From Saprospiraceae bacterium (lineage in GTDB: Bacteria; Bacteroidota; Bacteroidia; Chitinophagales; Saprospiraceae): a DNA stretch of 53,238 nt. Below, in pieces: positions 16,035-25,170 of the stretch. Made by a program: the position numbers and the translations under genes. The DNA lies in contig JAHDHF010000003.1 of NCBI GenBank assembly GCA_020631455.1, forward strand, positions 1,295 to 54,532, read 5' to 3'. Position 1 is the stretch's first letter, and every line of letters starts with the position of its first letter. The notes under the pieces were generated by a model. That model was not told the DNA's origin and ran no database searches. It saw only the letters and a program-made list of their open reading frames with translations.

Positions 16035-17111
16035 CAATCCAATCGAGTGAATGCCAAAGCCTTCGACATTATGGCTACCGATAAGTGGCATCGTGTATGA
16101 CGGCTCCACAAAAACTGACATCGAGTTAGTAAAGCGCTTTTCGGCTCCAAAGCCAAGATGAGCTGACAAAGCGTAGCTATTGCCTTGTGTGACAAAATTA
16201 TCGACAGTTGAGTTGAGCACAAGTGAAGCATCTGACCCTTCTCCCAATACTGCTGACGCGAGACGAACACTATTCGTCAAACCACTCTCCGCATATACGC
16301 GCCAATCATTGTCATTGTACAGATTGCGCTGCACTGAAACAGGGATTTCAAGCAAATCAAATCGCTGCTTGTACGCAGAAGCGAATTGACTTTCTGGCTG
16401 AACTGTGTATGATTGTCGAGCATACAACACTGATGCCTCAACAGTCCAGTCACGAGAGATATCGTACGCCATTGATACACCTGCACTGATGTGGTTGCGA
16501 TTATTCAACGAATAATCATTTCCAGCTACAAGGTCAAGATGCGATGCAATCACAGCTCCCCAGCGATAACGCTTTGGTAAAACGGGCTCAGGCAGTGTTT
16601 CGACAATTGTTTGCTCATCAACATGATCGATCACAATTGATTCTTTGATAATCTCACCAACATTTTCCTTATCGAATGGAAATTCTTGTTCGAATACTTG
16701 TGATTCATTCACTTGAGATGCTGGTAGTACATCGACTTGGGCATAAATGAGTTTATCTTCTTGTTCAATTGTCTCACGATTGTTTTTTGTTTCCCGAAAA
16801 ACTTCACACGATTTGTGTTTCATCGAGTTGATAATAGTCGGGATAGTTGTCGTCTCTTGCACAGCTGCATATCGCTCTTGCTGCGAGAGATCCGGCTGCC
16901 CAGATCCTCGTACTTGCACGAAGTACAGCATTGAGTACACTATCGCTAAAAAAAGAATAGCTTCTATACATTTAGCGTAGACCATTTGCTTTCTGCGATT
17001 CTGGTCTTGTGTTATTGCCTGTTCCATCGCGCCCCAATCAGGTTGTGATTGAGATGATTGAAAGTCGCCCATCGACTTTCGGAAAATATCGTCAAATCGT
17101 TCGGTGCTCAT
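16008..17111 (-). CDS. Dual-membrane anti-sigma-like protein (N-terminal cytoplasmic domain, one TM helix, C-terminal outer-membrane beta-barrel)
   Basis: A 367-residue protein with unusual topology. Residues 1-42 are soluble and resemble short anti-sigma N-termini (ERFDDIFRKSMGDFQ, DWGAMEQAI). A single membrane helix follows (about 48-66). Residues 70-175 are a charged periplasmic linker, and about 180-367 form alternating strands typical of an outer-membrane barrel (for example WTVEASVLYARQSYTV), ending in Leu rather than the common terminal aromatic. It overlaps the upstream ECF sigma gene by 4 bp. This matches the dual membrane-spanning anti-sigma (Dma) factors described in Bacteroides, which link the envelope to an ECF sigma. 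Topology is inferred from sequence. Confidence 0.75.
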   Translation of the reverse strand: MSTERFDDIFRKSMGDFQSSQSQPDWGAMEQAITQDQNRRKQMVYAKCIEAILFLAIVYSMLYFVQVRGSGQPDLSQQERYAAVQETTTIPTIINSMKHKSCEVFRETKNNRETIEQEDKLIYAQVDVLPASQVNESQVFEQEFPFDKENVGEIIKESIVIDHVDEQTIVETLPEPVLPKRYRWGAVIASHLDLVAGNDYSLNNRNHISAGVSMAYDISRDWTVEASVLYARQSYTVQPESQFASAYKQRFDLLEIPVSVQRNLYNDNDWRVYAESGLTNSVRLASAVLGEGSDASLVLNSTVDNFVTQGNSYALSAHLGFGAEKRFTNSMSVFVEPSYTMPLIGSHNVEGFGIHSIGLSAGVRTSL

Positions 17112-17674
17112 AGTGATGTGTTCTGTCGTGAGGTAATCATGTCTTGCAATTTCGTTCGTGCTTTGACGAGATTGCTGCGAGAAGTACTCTCTGTGATGCT
17201 GAGCATGTCTCCGATCTCCTTGTGTGAGTATCCTTCGATTACATAGAGATTAAAGACAGCTCGATATGATGGTGTGAGTTTTTGGATCAGCGCAAGGATT
17301 TCTTGTTCTCCGCACTGGCTGACAGCATCCACTGTGCTGCTTTTGATGTCAAATACCTGCTCGATATCTTCAGTACGTCTGCGCACTGATTTTCTATAAA
17401 AATCAATCGACGTATTGACCATGATGCGTCTGATCCAAGCATTGAGAGATGTGCCTGGTTTGTACTTGCGCATATATCGAAAGACTTTAATAAAGCCTTC
17501 TTGTAAAATATCTTGCGCATCGCTGCCGCCATTGCTGTATCGCATACAGACACCGAGCATCGTCGAATAATACGTCTCGTAAATCTGCCTCTGCGCCCAG
17601 CTTTCTTGGCGCACACAAGCAGCTACGAGATCATGCTCGTTTGTACTGTGTGCAGAAGTCAAGGTATAAGACAT
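17108..17674 (-). CDS. ECF-type RNA polymerase sigma-70 factor
   Basis: A 188-residue sigma factor. Region 2 is visible as DAQDILQEGFIKVFRYMRKYKP with the NAWIRRIMVNTSIDFYR helix (about 52-95). Region 4 includes LTPSYRAVFNLYVIEGYSHK and the helix-turn-helix EIGDMLSITESTSRSNLVKA near 150-178. Length and lack of region 3 fit the ECF group. It is coupled with the dual-membrane anti-sigma-like gene (4-bp overlap), implying a regulatory pair sensing envelope state. The targets are not visible in the window. Confidence 0.92.
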   Translation of the reverse strand: MSYTLTSAHSTNEHDLVAACVRQESWAQRQIYETYYSTMLGVCMRYSNGGSDAQDILQEGFIKVFRYMRKYKPGTSLNAWIRRIMVNTSIDFYRKSVRRRTEDIEQVFDIKSSTVDAVSQCGEQEILALIQKLTPSYRAVFNLYVIEGYSHKEIGDMLSITESTSRSNLVKARTKLQDMITSRQNTSL

Positions 17675-17809
17675 AAGCTGTTTGTTCTTGGGGTTTTGTG
17701 CAGTCTTTGACTACAGACACATCAAAAACGAGGCGAGGTCAAAAAATGCTGCTTCAAGAATTTCAAGTTTTCAATTTCTTTAACAGCACTCCGTATCAGA
17801 TTTGCGTTT

Positions 17810-17817
17810 TACATTTG
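17810..17817 (+). promoter_or_regulatory. TACATTTG -7 box for tRNA-Cys
   Basis: A perfect TAnnTTTG match whose last base is 13 bp before the tRNA gene, a suitable distance for a short-leader transcript. Confidence 0.6.
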
Positions 17818-17830
17818 CGTTCCACTCAAC

Positions 17831-17901
17831 GGTCAGGTGGCCGAGTGGCTAGGCACCGGTCTGCAAAACCGTGTACGGCGGTTCGAATCCGCTCCTGACC
17901 T
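17831..17901 (+). tRNA. tRNA-Cys (GCA anticodon)
   Basis: A 71-nt cloverleaf. The 7-bp acceptor stem GGTCAGG pairs with CCTGACC, followed by discriminator T; CCA is not encoded. The anticodon stem CCGGT/ACCG encloses a loop with GCA, and the T arm contains GTTCGAATCC. A terminator follows within 6 bp. Confidence 0.97.
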
Positions 17902-17906
17902 CTAGA

Positions 17907-17940
17907 AGCCGTCGCACAAACATTATGCGGCGGCTTTTTT
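17907..17940 (+). terminator. Terminator after tRNA-Cys
   Basis: A 10-bp GC-rich stem (one G/T wobble) with a run of six T, directly after the tRNA and before the helix-hairpin-helix gene. Confidence 0.9.
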
Positions 17941-17944
17941 ATAT

Positions 17945-18970
17945 GTGTATATTCGTCTCGTGGGCAAGCAATTCAAAGACATGATGCATTTCTCCAAAGG
18001 AGAAGTAAGAGGCATCGCACTCTTAGCTTTCCTCATACTGCTAGTTGCCCTTGCCCCTAAAATCTATCGACAGCTCACACCAGATCAATCATTTGATTGG
18101 GAGTACACACATCTTGTTGATAGTCTTGACCAGTTAAGTACTGCTGATAAAAAACCATACAACTATTCAAATAAGAACTATTCGGATTATCCGAAACGCG
18201 AATACAACAACAAGTACAATTCAAAACGTACTCAATCAAGACCAAAAGAAGAAATTGCAATTCAGCTCGTAGAATTTGACCCCAATACTGCTGATCGTCA
18301 AACTTTATTGCAACTTGGTATTCCAGAACGCGTCGTTGGTCGCCTCCAAAATTACAGATCTAAAGGCGGTAAATTTTATAAACCAGAAGACCTCGAAAAA
18401 ATCTATGGACTTTCATCAGAACTCTTTCAAACAATTGAACCCTATATACAGATAAAGCAAGAAGCGAAAAAAGAATGGCCTAAAAAATGGGATAATTCTA
18501 CTTCAAAAAAAGACTCTACAAAAACATGGACGAAAAAATCATTTCCAAAAAAGGAAATCGAACCAATTAATATCAATACTGCTGATGCAGCGGCGTATCA
18601 ATCACTTCGAGGTATTGGCCCTGCATATAGCAAACGAATAATTAATTTTAGAGAAGCACTTGGCGGCTTCACTTCTGTTAATCAAATAGCCGATGTGTAT
18701 GGATTTCCTGATTCGACATTTCAAGCAATTAAACCATTTTTAATTCTAGAAGAAAATCCTACAATTACTAAAATTGACATTAATTCTGTCAATAAAAAAG
18801 AACTCGCAGCTCATCCATATATCTCATTTAAAAAAGCTGCTGCAATAATTAAATATCGCGATCGCCACGGTGCGTTCACATCAGCAGATGACATTCAAAA
18901 ACTTTATGCACTAAGCAAGCAAGACAAAGAGCGCATTATTCCCTACTTAGAGTTTAATACAAACGAATAA
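17945..18970 (+). CDS. Helix-hairpin-helix (ComEA-like) membrane-anchored protein
   Basis: A protein of up to 341 residues with one N-terminal membrane helix (about 24-40) and three helix-hairpin-helix blocks: FDPNTADRQTLLQLGI (near 112), ININTADAAAYQSLRGIG (near 215), and IDINSVNKKELAAHPYI (near 277). The NTAD...L..L pattern is that of ComEA-type DNA-binding HhH domains. The linkers are rich in Lys, Tyr and Ser. The start is uncertain: GTG 17945, GTG 17960 or ATG 17981 all keep the membrane segment. A DNA-uptake or DNA-binding role is inferred from the domain only. A repeat begins 6 bp after the stop. Confidence 0.8.
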   Translation: MYIRLVGKQFKDMMHFSKGEVRGIALLAFLILLVALAPKIYRQLTPDQSFDWEYTHLVDSLDQLSTADKKPYNYSNKNYSDYPKREYNNKYNSKRTQSRPKEEIAIQLVEFDPNTADRQTLLQLGIPERVVGRLQNYRSKGGKFYKPEDLEKIYGLSSELFQTIEPYIQIKQEAKKEWPKKWDNSTSKKDSTKTWTKKSFPKKEIEPININTADAAAYQSLRGIGPAYSKRIINFREALGGFTSVNQIADVYGFPDSTFQAIKPFLILEENPTITKIDINSVNKKELAAHPYISFKKAAAIIKYRDRHGAFTSADDIQKLYALSKQDKERIIPYLEFNTNE

Positions 18971-18976
18971 AAGAAT

Positions 18977-19089
18977 GGGCCACCCGCGCTTCACTACGAT
19001 CAGCGCGGTCGCTATGCTTCGTGGCTCGCTGTTCGCTCGGCCGCTCATTATATTCGCGTCTGCTGCGCACCACTTCGCAGCGCTTGTCC
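18977..19089 (-). repeat. Family C structured intergenic repeat, copy 4
   Basis: The plus strand starts GGGCCACCCGCGC and ends GCGCTTGTCC, with the CGGCCGC core. It lies 6 bp after the helix-hairpin-helix gene stop. Confidence 0.88.
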
Positions 19090-19134
19090 AAAGCAATTAT
19101 TTACGCGTACATTGCTTGACAAAAGAAATTAAAC

Positions 19135-19425
19135 ATGCTCGAACTCCGTCCTGTCTGCGAGCTCTGCTCTAAAAAACTCCCGCCAGAAAGTCAAGAAGCC
19201 ATGATCTGCACATTTGAATGCACATTCTGTGCTGCTTGTGTTTCTGAACAACTCGATAATATTTGTCCAAACTGCGGAGGCGGATTTGTGCCAAGGCCAA
19301 TACGGCCAAAAAAGATGCTTGAAAAATATCCAGCTACACAAACCGAATTTATTAAACCAATCAATAAAGAAAAATACAAAACATTTACAGATCAATACAA
19401 ATATGTAGAGCCGCATAAACGATAA
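19135..19425 (+). CDS. DUF1272 zinc-finger-like protein
   Basis: A 96-residue cysteine-rich protein. It starts MLELRPVCELCSKKLPPES and has pairs CELC, CTFECTFCAAC and CPNCGG, a spacing that would bind two zinc ions in a RING-like arrangement, as in the DUF1272 family. The last 40 residues are basic and unstructured, longer than the minimal family. The next gene, a truncated haemoglobin, starts 3 bp after its stop, so they share a transcript. Function unknown. Confidence 0.85.
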   Translation: MLELRPVCELCSKKLPPESQEAMICTFECTFCAACVSEQLDNICPNCGGGFVPRPIRPKKMLEKYPATQTEFIKPINKEKYKTFTDQYKYVEPHKR

Positions 19426-19428
19426 TTC

Positions 19429-19824
19429 ATGAATCCTGATATTCAATCAAGAGAAGACATTCAAACACTTGTTGATGTGTTTTATTCGCGAGCAATAAAA
19501 GATGACACGATTGGTTATTTTTTTACTGATACAATGCAGCTTTCTTTAGAAGAGCATTTGCCTCGCATTTATGACTTTTGGGAATCAATTTTGTTTCATA
19601 AAAGTCTCTATAAAGGAAATGTCATGCTCAAGCATATTGAATTAAATCGACTTGCAAAGATATCGGACCAACAAATTGATCACTGGCTGTTTCTTTGGGA
19701 GCAATCAGTTGATCAGTTATTTCAAGGTGAATTTGCAGCTGAAGCAAAACATCGTGCTTCTCTGATGACTCAACTCATGAAATTTAAATTGAGCCAAAGC
19801 AGCGAGTTAGGTTTTATTCAATAA
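19429..19824 (+). CDS. Group III truncated haemoglobin
   Basis: A 131-residue globin-fold haem protein. The proximal His is in MLKHIELN near residue 67, the B-helix aromatic is in LVDVFYSRAI, and the FWESILFHK region fits the group III (P-type) pattern. Members bind O2 or NO and are usually linked to micro-oxic or nitrosative stress. It is co-directional with DUF1272 (3-bp gap), and the pair is enclosed by repeat copies at 18977 and 19844. The ligand chemistry is inferred. Confidence 0.88.
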   Translation: MNPDIQSREDIQTLVDVFYSRAIKDDTIGYFFTDTMQLSLEEHLPRIYDFWESILFHKSLYKGNVMLKHIELNRLAKISDQQIDHWLFLWEQSVDQLFQGEFAAEAKHRASLMTQLMKFKLSQSSELGFIQ

Positions 19825-19843
19825 AAAAGAAATCGTCTTTTTA

Positions 19844-19983
19844 GGCTGAGGGATAGAAGCAGCACGAGGCGAAGCCGAGTGGATTTTTCTATTTCATTTT
19901 AATTAAAATGAAATAGAAAAAGCTAGGCTACCGTACTGCGGATAGCCCGACCTTGAGGAGCAGAGTGACGAAAGGGCAGCCCC
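19844..19983 (+). repeat. Family B structured intergenic repeat, copy 1
   Basis: It starts GGCTGAGGGATAG and ends GGCAGCCCC. Hairpin 19863-19881 reads CACGAGGCGAAGCCGAGTG: 3-bp helices separated by GA/GA, with a GAA loop. A perfect A/T-rich palindrome (19884-19921) is followed by the B-specific block GCTAGGCTACCGTACTGCG. It occupies about half of the gene-free stretch 19825-20126. Confidence 0.88.
19884..19921. repeat. Inner A/T-rich palindrome of family B copy 1
   Basis: A perfect 38-bp palindrome with TTTTTCTATT and AATAGAAAAA at the ends. It sits where other family B copies have different sequence of the same folding type. Confidence 0.85.
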
Positions 19984-19996
19984 AATTAATAATAAA

Positions 19997-20040
19997 AGTC
20001 AAAACGACAGTTGAGCGTGTTTTAATCTGTCATTTTGACT
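19997..20040. promoter_or_regulatory. Inverted repeat upstream of clpB
   Basis: 14-bp arms (AGTCAAAACGACAG against CTGTCATTTTGACT) match except at one position and are 16 bp apart, 87 bp before ATG 20127. It could be an operator or an upstream terminator; it is unlike CIRCE. A GTACTTTG at 20053-20060 is a possible -7 box just after it. Confidence 0.45.
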
Positions 20041-20126
20041 CAAAAAATACACGTACTTTGACTGGACGATATTTTGATGAATTGATAGCGTGCTGAACTT
20101 CAGCATTCAATTAGACTACAACGAAA

Positions 20127-22745
20127 ATGACATACGATAATTTTACAACGAAGGCGCAAGAGGCAATTTTCCAAGCACAGAAAATTGCGGGCGGCTTCAA
20201 CCAACAAAGCGTCGATACGGCACACATCCTCAGAGGGATGATCGAGACCGATCAGCAAGTCGCGACACACATCCTAGGCAAAGCAGGCGTCAGCACAGAT
20301 AAACTCAATCAGCGATTGACGGAGATTATCGAATCAATGCCAACAGTCAGCGGTGGCGGCAATGCGTATCTCAGCTCAGCAGCCAACAAAGCCATCTCAA
20401 AAGCGCGCGATCTCGCCAAGCAACGCAAAGACGAATTCATCTCTGTCGATATGCTGCTGCTCGGCATTCTCGAAGCCAATGACAACACCGCCAAGGTGAT
20501 GCGCGAGCTTGGCGCTGATAAGAAAACGCTCAGTAAAACGATCGACGATCTCCGCAAAGGCGAGCGCGTGACGAGCCAAAGCCAAGAAGAATCCTATAAC
20601 GCGCTTAATAAATTCGCGGTCAATCTCAATGCGCAAGCTCGCTCTGGTAAGCTCGATCCGATCATCGGTCGTGACGAAGAGATCAGACGCGTGCTACACA
20701 TCTTGTCGCGCCGCAAGAAAAATAATCCGATCGTCGTCGGCGAAGCTGGTGTTGGAAAGACGGCAATTGTCGAAGGCATCGCGCACCGCATCGTCAATCA
20801 AGATGTGCCCGAAAACATCAAGGACAAAACAATTTTTGCACTTGACATTGCGGCTTTGATCGCAGGAGCCAAATACAAGGGCGAATTTGAAGAGCGGCTC
20901 AAAGCTGTCGTCAAGGAAGTGAGCAACTCTGATGACATCATCTTATTTATTGATGAGATTCACACGCTTGTCGGTGCTGGCGGCGGCGGCGGTGCGATGG
21001 ACGCAGCCAATATCCTCAAGCCTGCACTTGCGCGCGGCGAGCTGCGCACAATCGGCGCAACGACGCTCGACGAATACCAGAAATACTTCGAAAGCGACAA
21101 AGCACTTGAGCGACGCTTTCAGAAAGTCTTCATCGACGAGCCGAGCATCGAAGACACAGTCAGCATTCTGCGTGGGCTCCGCGAGCGCTACGAGACGTAT
21201 CACAAAGTCTTAATACTCGATTCGGCACTTGTAGCTGCGGCGGAGTTAAGTGATCGATACATCGCTGATCGCCAATTGCCTGATAAAGCAATTGACTTGA
21301 TTGATGAAGCAGCTGCCAAACTTCGTTTAGAGATTGACTCTGTACCCGAAGAGATCGACGAGATCAATCGCCGCGTGACGCAGCTCGAGATCGAGCGCGA
21401 AGCCATCAAACGCGAAAATGACGAAGCGAAACTCAAGCAACTCAAAGAGCAGCTCGAAAATCTCACCGAGGAACAACGCCTCATAACCGCCAAATGGCAG
21501 CAAGAGAAAGAAATCGTCAATCGCATACAAGACGCCAAGCAGCAAATCGAAGACCTCAAAATAGAAGCCGAGCAAGCCGAGCGGCAAAGTGATTTTGAGC
21601 GCGTCGCCGAAATCCGCTACGGTCGCATCAAGCAGCAGGAAGAATTGCTCAAAGCTGCCAATGACGAACTCGATCAAATCAGCGAAGCAAAACGCCTCAC
21701 AGACGAAGAGGTCGATGCTGATAATATCGCCGAGGTCGTCAGCAAGTGGACGGGCATTCCTGTGACCAAAATGCTTGGTAGCGAGCGCGAGAAACTCCTC
21801 AAACTCGAAGACAAACTCCACGAGCGGCTCATCGGTCAGCACGAAGCCGTGCAAGCCGTCTCTGATGCTGTGCGCCGCTCGCGCGCAGGCTTGCAAGACC
21901 CCAAAAAACCAATCGGCAGCTTCATCTTCCTCGGGCCGACAGGAGTCGGTAAGACCGAACTCGCCAAGGCGCTCGCTGAAGTCTTATTCAATGACGAAAA
22001 TGCGATCACGCGCATCGACATGAGCGAATACCAAGAGAAGCATACTGTCTCGCGACTCGTCGGTGCGCCTCCTGGCTACGTCGGCTACGACGAAGGCGGA
22101 CAACTCACCGAAGCCGTGCGCCGCAAGCCGTATTCGATCGTTTTGCTTGACGAATTTGAAAAAGCGCATCCAGATGTTTACAACATCTTGCTGCAAGTCC
22201 TTGATGATGGCCGCCTCACCGACAACAAAGGTCGCGAAGCCAATTTCAAAAACACGATCATCATCATGACAAGCAATCTTGGCGCGCATACCATTCTCGA
22301 AAACTTCGAAGATCTCCGCGCAGTCGATGAAAAGCATCGCCAAGACATCATCAACACTACTAAGGTCGAGCTTGGTGAAATCCTCAAGGAGCAAATGCGG
22401 CCAGAATTTCTCAATCGTATCGACGAGACGGTCATGTTTATGCCGCTCACCAAGGAGGAGATCAAACAGATTCTCGTCCTCTTGCTCAAAGGCACACGCA
22501 AGCTGCTCGCTAAGCAAGAGATGAATATCGAACTGACTGATGCCGCGCTCAATTATCTCGCAGATTTGGGTTACGATCCGCAGTTTGGTGCGCGCCCGAT
22601 GAAGCGCGTCCTCCAGCGCGAAGTCGTCGATCAGCTCTCCAAAAAAGTGCTCTCTGGCAGCCTTGCCCCCAAACAGACAATCTATATCGACGCTCAAGAA
22701 GGCAACCTCGTCTTTGAGGCTCGCGATACAGTAGAGGAGAAATAG
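20127..22745 (+). CDS. clpB: ATP-dependent disaggregase ClpB
   Basis: A full-length 872-residue Hsp100 chaperone that, with DnaK, pulls proteins out of aggregates. Order: Clp N-domain (1-145), first AAA+ domain with Walker A GEAGVGKT near 205 and Walker [12 protein letters not shown] near 275, a long coiled-coil middle domain (about 400-530, Glu/Lys/Gln-rich), second AAA+ domain with [10 protein letters not shown] near 603 and [10 protein letters not shown] near 675, then the C-terminal domain. The middle domain and lack of a ClpP loop separate ClpB from ClpA/C. A strong inverted repeat and a possible -7 box lie upstream. It stands alone between repeat copies. Heat-shock control is expected but not shown. 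Confidence 0.97.
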   Translation: MTYDNFTTKAQEAIFQAQKIAGGFNQQSVDTAHILRGMIETDQQVATHILGKAGVSTDKLNQRLTEIIESMPTVSGGGNAYLSSAANKAISKARDLAKQRKDEFISVDMLLLGILEANDNTAKVMRELGADKKTLSKTIDDLRKGERVTSQSQEESYNALNKFAVNLNAQARSGKLDPIIGRDEEIRRVLHILSRRKKNNPIVVGEAGVGKTAIVEGIAHRIVNQDVPENIKDKTIFALDIAALIAGAKYKGEFEERLKAVVKEVSNSDDIILFIDEIHTLVGAGGGGGAMDAANILKPALARGELRTIGATTLDEYQKYFESDKALERRFQKVFIDEPSIEDTVSILRGLRERYETYHKVLILDSALVAAAELSDRYIADRQLPDKAIDLIDEAAAKLRLEIDSVPEEIDEINRRVTQLEIEREAIKRENDEAKLKQLKEQLENLTEEQRLITAKWQQEKEIVNRIQDAKQQIEDLKIEAEQAERQSDFERVAEIRYGRIKQQEELLKAANDELDQISEAKRLTDEEVDADNIAEVVSKWTGIPVTKMLGSEREKLLKLEDKLHERLIGQHEAVQAVSDAVRRSRAGLQDPKKPIGSFIFLGPTGVGKTELAKALAEVLFNDENAITRIDMSEYQEKHTVSRLVGAPPGYVGYDEGGQLTEAVRRKPYSIVLLDEFEKAHPDVYNILLQVLDDGRLTDNKGREANFKNTIIIMTSNLGAHTILENFEDLRAVDEKHRQDIINTTKVELGEILKEQMRPEFLNRIDETVMFMPLTKEEIKQILVLLLKGTRKLLAKQEMNIELTDAALNYLADLGYDPQFGARPMKRVLQREVVDQLSKKVLSGSLAPKQTIYIDAQEGNLVFEARDTVEEK

Positions 22746-22760
22746 CGGGCTGATTTTTAT

Positions 22761-22906
22761 GGGCCATCAGCAGTACCAGTTTTCTATTAATTTTTAATAG
22801 AAAACTGGTGCTGCTGTCGCTATGTTTCGCAGCTCGCTGATCGCTCGGCTCTGCGCGCATTACATGCGCTTGATCTGCCTACGGCACTGCTGCACAGCGC
22901 TTGTCC
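22761..22906 (-). repeat. Family C structured intergenic repeat, copy 5
   Basis: The plus strand runs from GGGCCATCAGCAG to GCGCTTGTCC. Its first hairpin is replaced by a long A/T-rich stem (22768-22816). It begins 15 bp after the clpB stop. With copy 2 of family B it fills the gene-free stretch 22746-23214. Confidence 0.87.
22768..22816. repeat. Inner long hairpin of family C copy 5
   Basis: Arms of 22 bp (one T/G wobble) and a 5-base loop; the centre holds TTTTCTATTA and TAATAGAAAA, related to the palindromes in family B. Confidence 0.85.
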
Positions 22907-22934
22907 ACAGATTTTATTTTTAAAAAAAATCTGT
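22907..22934. terminator. A/T-rich hairpin abutting the repeat after clpB
   Basis: ACAGATTTT and AAAATCTGT form a 9-bp stem immediately next to the outer end of family C copy 5. It could act as a terminator in either direction, but the stem is weak. Confidence 0.4.
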
Positions 22935-22993
22935 CATTTCTCAGATGTGTTTGAGATGACTAGAAATATAAATACTCGTCACAGGTGGAAATC

Positions 22994-23152
22994 GGCTGAG
23001 GGATAGGAGCAGCGCGAGTGAATGAAATGAACGATGCGGATTTTTCTATTTGATCCACGCACTTTAGTGCGTGGATCAAATAGAAAAAGCTAGGCTACCG
23101 TACTGCGGATAGCCCGACCTGAATGTAGCGAAGTGAAATGAAGGACAGCCCC
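22994..23152 (+). repeat. Family B structured intergenic repeat, copy 2
   Basis: It starts GGCTGAGGGATAGGAGC and ends GGACAGCCCC. Its left hairpin alternates GT/AC and AT/AT 2-bp helices with GA/GA pairs around a GAA loop. A 23-bp-arm hairpin (23041-23088) sits in the middle. Confidence 0.87.
23041..23088. repeat. Inner long hairpin of family B copy 2
   Basis: Perfect 23-bp arms with a TT loop. The outer part TTTTTCTATTTGATC resembles other copies; the inner GATCCACGCACT is unique to this copy. Confidence 0.87.
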
Positions 23153-23214
23153 AAACAATTCTAAAATTTTGGATTCAAATTTGCTGCTCGATTTTTTATA
23201 TATCGCAGTTCATA

Positions 23215-23784
23215 ATGGAAGTCTTTTTTCTCGATAAGTTAAAATCACTCAAGCAAAAAAATCAAGCTGCGTACGAAGCATTGATGCAATCTATCCAACA
23301 AGGAACTGCAAAAAAAGGCGACCAATTTGTACGCGTCGGATCGAACTGCAAGGCTGTCGCTATTTTACAACAAGGATCGGTGCGCCACTTTAGATATGAC
23401 ATCGATGGTGATGAATACAACGCTTGGTTTTCATTTGAAGGCGAAGTCGTCACTGCACTCCGCAGCTTTGTGACTGGTGAGTCAAGCCCAGAGGGAATTG
23501 AATTTTTAGAAGACTCTGAATACATTTTTTTTAATAGAACTGATTTCAGAGAGCTAACAGAACAATATCCTGAAATCTTGCAGCTGTATCGCACGATGCT
23601 CGAGGAATATTATATAGAAGTCGAAGAGAGACTTTATAGAATGCAGACCTATTCGGCTGCTCAGAAGTATGCGCACTTAGTCAAAACAAATCAAAATATA
23701 ATCCAGCGCATATCACAAAAACACATCGCCTCGTATCTCGGCATTAAGAAGGAAACGCTCAGCCGAATTAAGCGGAAATCGTAG
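23215..23784 (+). CDS. Crp/Fnr-family transcriptional regulator
   Basis: A 189-residue protein with an N-terminal cyclic-nucleotide-binding-like beta-roll (about 15-115; VAILQQGSVRHF and FSFEGEVVTAL are the usual positions), a dimer helix (about 120-145), and a C-terminal winged helix with ISQKHIASYLGIKKETLSRI as the HTH. No Cys cluster for an iron-sulfur centre is present, so it is not an FNR-like oxygen sensor. It precedes the lactone oxidase and aldolase-like genes by about 50 bp in the same direction and may regulate them. The effector is unknown. Confidence 0.88.
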   Translation: MEVFFLDKLKSLKQKNQAAYEALMQSIQQGTAKKGDQFVRVGSNCKAVAILQQGSVRHFRYDIDGDEYNAWFSFEGEVVTALRSFVTGESSPEGIEFLEDSEYIFFNRTDFRELTEQYPEILQLYRTMLEEYYIEVEERLYRMQTYSAAQKYAHLVKTNQNIIQRISQKHIASYLGIKKETLSRIKRKS

Positions 23785-23835
23785 CGATTGACTTTTGTCA
23801 ATAGATTTATTGTAGCGAGTCGTGAATTTTGAGTC

Positions 23836-25170
23836 GTGAAACACCCAAGCAATTGGTCTGGCTCTATTCAATTTAATCCTAAGCAATATGTATTTCCTTC
23901 ATCTGAAGGTGAAATACAGTCGATTGTATATGCTGCAATTAAGCAGAATAAGCAAGTGCGCATCATTGGCTCTGGGCATTCGTTTACGCCCTTGTGCAAG
24001 ACAGATCAAATACTTATTTCACTTGATCAATATCAGGGTCTTGTTTCTGTCAATACAGAATTAAACCAAGCAACAATAAAAGCCGGAACAAAGCTGCATG
24101 TATTAAATACGCTTTTATTGGAGCATGGACTTGCTCTGCCGAATATGGGTGACATTAATGTACAAAGCCTAGCAGGTGCAATTAGTACTGGTACACATGG
24201 CACTGGTATTTCATTTGGAAATATGAGTACCCAAATCGCTGCCATGACATTTATAAATGGCAAAGGCGAGCGTGTACATTGTTCTAAAACAGAATATCCT
24301 GATGTATTAAAAGCTGCTCAACTTTCGCTCGGTTCATTAGGTGTGATTACTGAGATTACGATGCAATGTGTACCTGCATATAATCTCGAATTAAAAATCG
24401 AACGAAGAAATCTACAAGACGTTCTTGAAGATCTTGAGCAGCTGAATACTCAAAATAGAAATTTCGAGTTTTATTGGTTTTTGAATACGCCTTACGTCAT
24501 GACAAAAACTGCGAATGTCACGACTGAAAAAGCAGAGAAAAACGGCATCGCAAATTACTTGCAAGAAATGCTGCTCGAAAATTACACCTTCAAATTATTT
24601 AATGAAATTTCAACTCTTTTCCCGAAGCAATCTCGGCGCATTAGCATGCTTACTGCTCGGTCTGTTAGCAAGCATCGGAAAGTAAGTTCGAGCGATCAAG
24701 TATTTTCTACGCCACGCGTCGTCAAGTTTCACGAGATGGAATACAATGTGCCGCTTGCAGCTTACAAAGAAGTCAAAAAAGAAATAATCAATTGGATTGG
24801 TAAACATAATTATGATATTATGTTTCCGATGGAAAATCGTTTTGTCAAGCAAGATGATCTTTATTTAAGCCCTGCTTATAAACGTGACTCCGCTTACATA
24901 GCAGTACACACGTACAGCAAGAAAAAGTACAATCAATACTTTAGAGCAATCGAAGAAATTTTCATCGCGCACGATGGAAGACCGCATTGGGGCAAGCAAC
25001 ATACGCGCACAGCTGCCGATCTTCGAGAATTATATCCAGAGTTTTCGACGTTTTTAGAGATTCAAAAACAGCATGATCCGAATGGTGTATTTTTATCTCC
25101 ATATTTACGGCAGCTCTTAAATGCGCCTCAGCAGCAACGAACGAACATTGAGTCAGTATCAGTATTATAA
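23836..25170 (+). CDS. FAD-linked D-arabinono-1,4-lactone oxidase-like protein (VAO family)
   Basis: A 444-residue FAD oxidoreductase of the aldonolactone-oxidase type. The N-terminal FAD-binding fold contains IGSGHSFTPL near residue 47, where the His may carry covalent FAD, and GAISTGTHGTGISFG near 115. The C-terminal ALO domain contains the active-site motif RPHWGKQHT near 390. The start is GTG 23836. The aldolase-like gene overlaps its end by 50 bp, so the two are translationally linked. Members oxidise sugar lactones or polyols; the bacterial substrate is unproven. Confidence 0.85.
   Translation: MKHPSNWSGSIQFNPKQYVFPSSEGEIQSIVYAAIKQNKQVRIIGSGHSFTPLCKTDQILISLDQYQGLVSVNTELNQATIKAGTKLHVLNTLLLEHGLALPNMGDINVQSLAGAISTGTHGTGISFGNMSTQIAAMTFINGKGERVHCSKTEYPDVLKAAQLSLGSLGVITEITMQCVPAYNLELKIERRNLQDVLEDLEQLNTQNRNFEFYWFLNTPYVMTKTANVTTEKAEKNGIANYLQEMLLENYTFKLFNEISTLFPKQSRRISMLTARSVSKHRKVSSSDQVFSTPRVVKFHEMEYNVPLAAYKEVKKEIINWIGKHNYDIMFPMENRFVKQDDLYLSPAYKRDSAYIAVHTYSKKKYNQYFRAIEEIFIAHDGRPHWGKQHTRTAADLRELYPEFSTFLEIQKQHDPNGVFLSPYLRQLLNAPQQQRTNIESVSVL

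Noticed and set aside
19884-19921. Phage or plasmid origin-like palindrome
   Set aside because: It is one of several related cassettes inside repeats and has no replication gene or iterons nearby.
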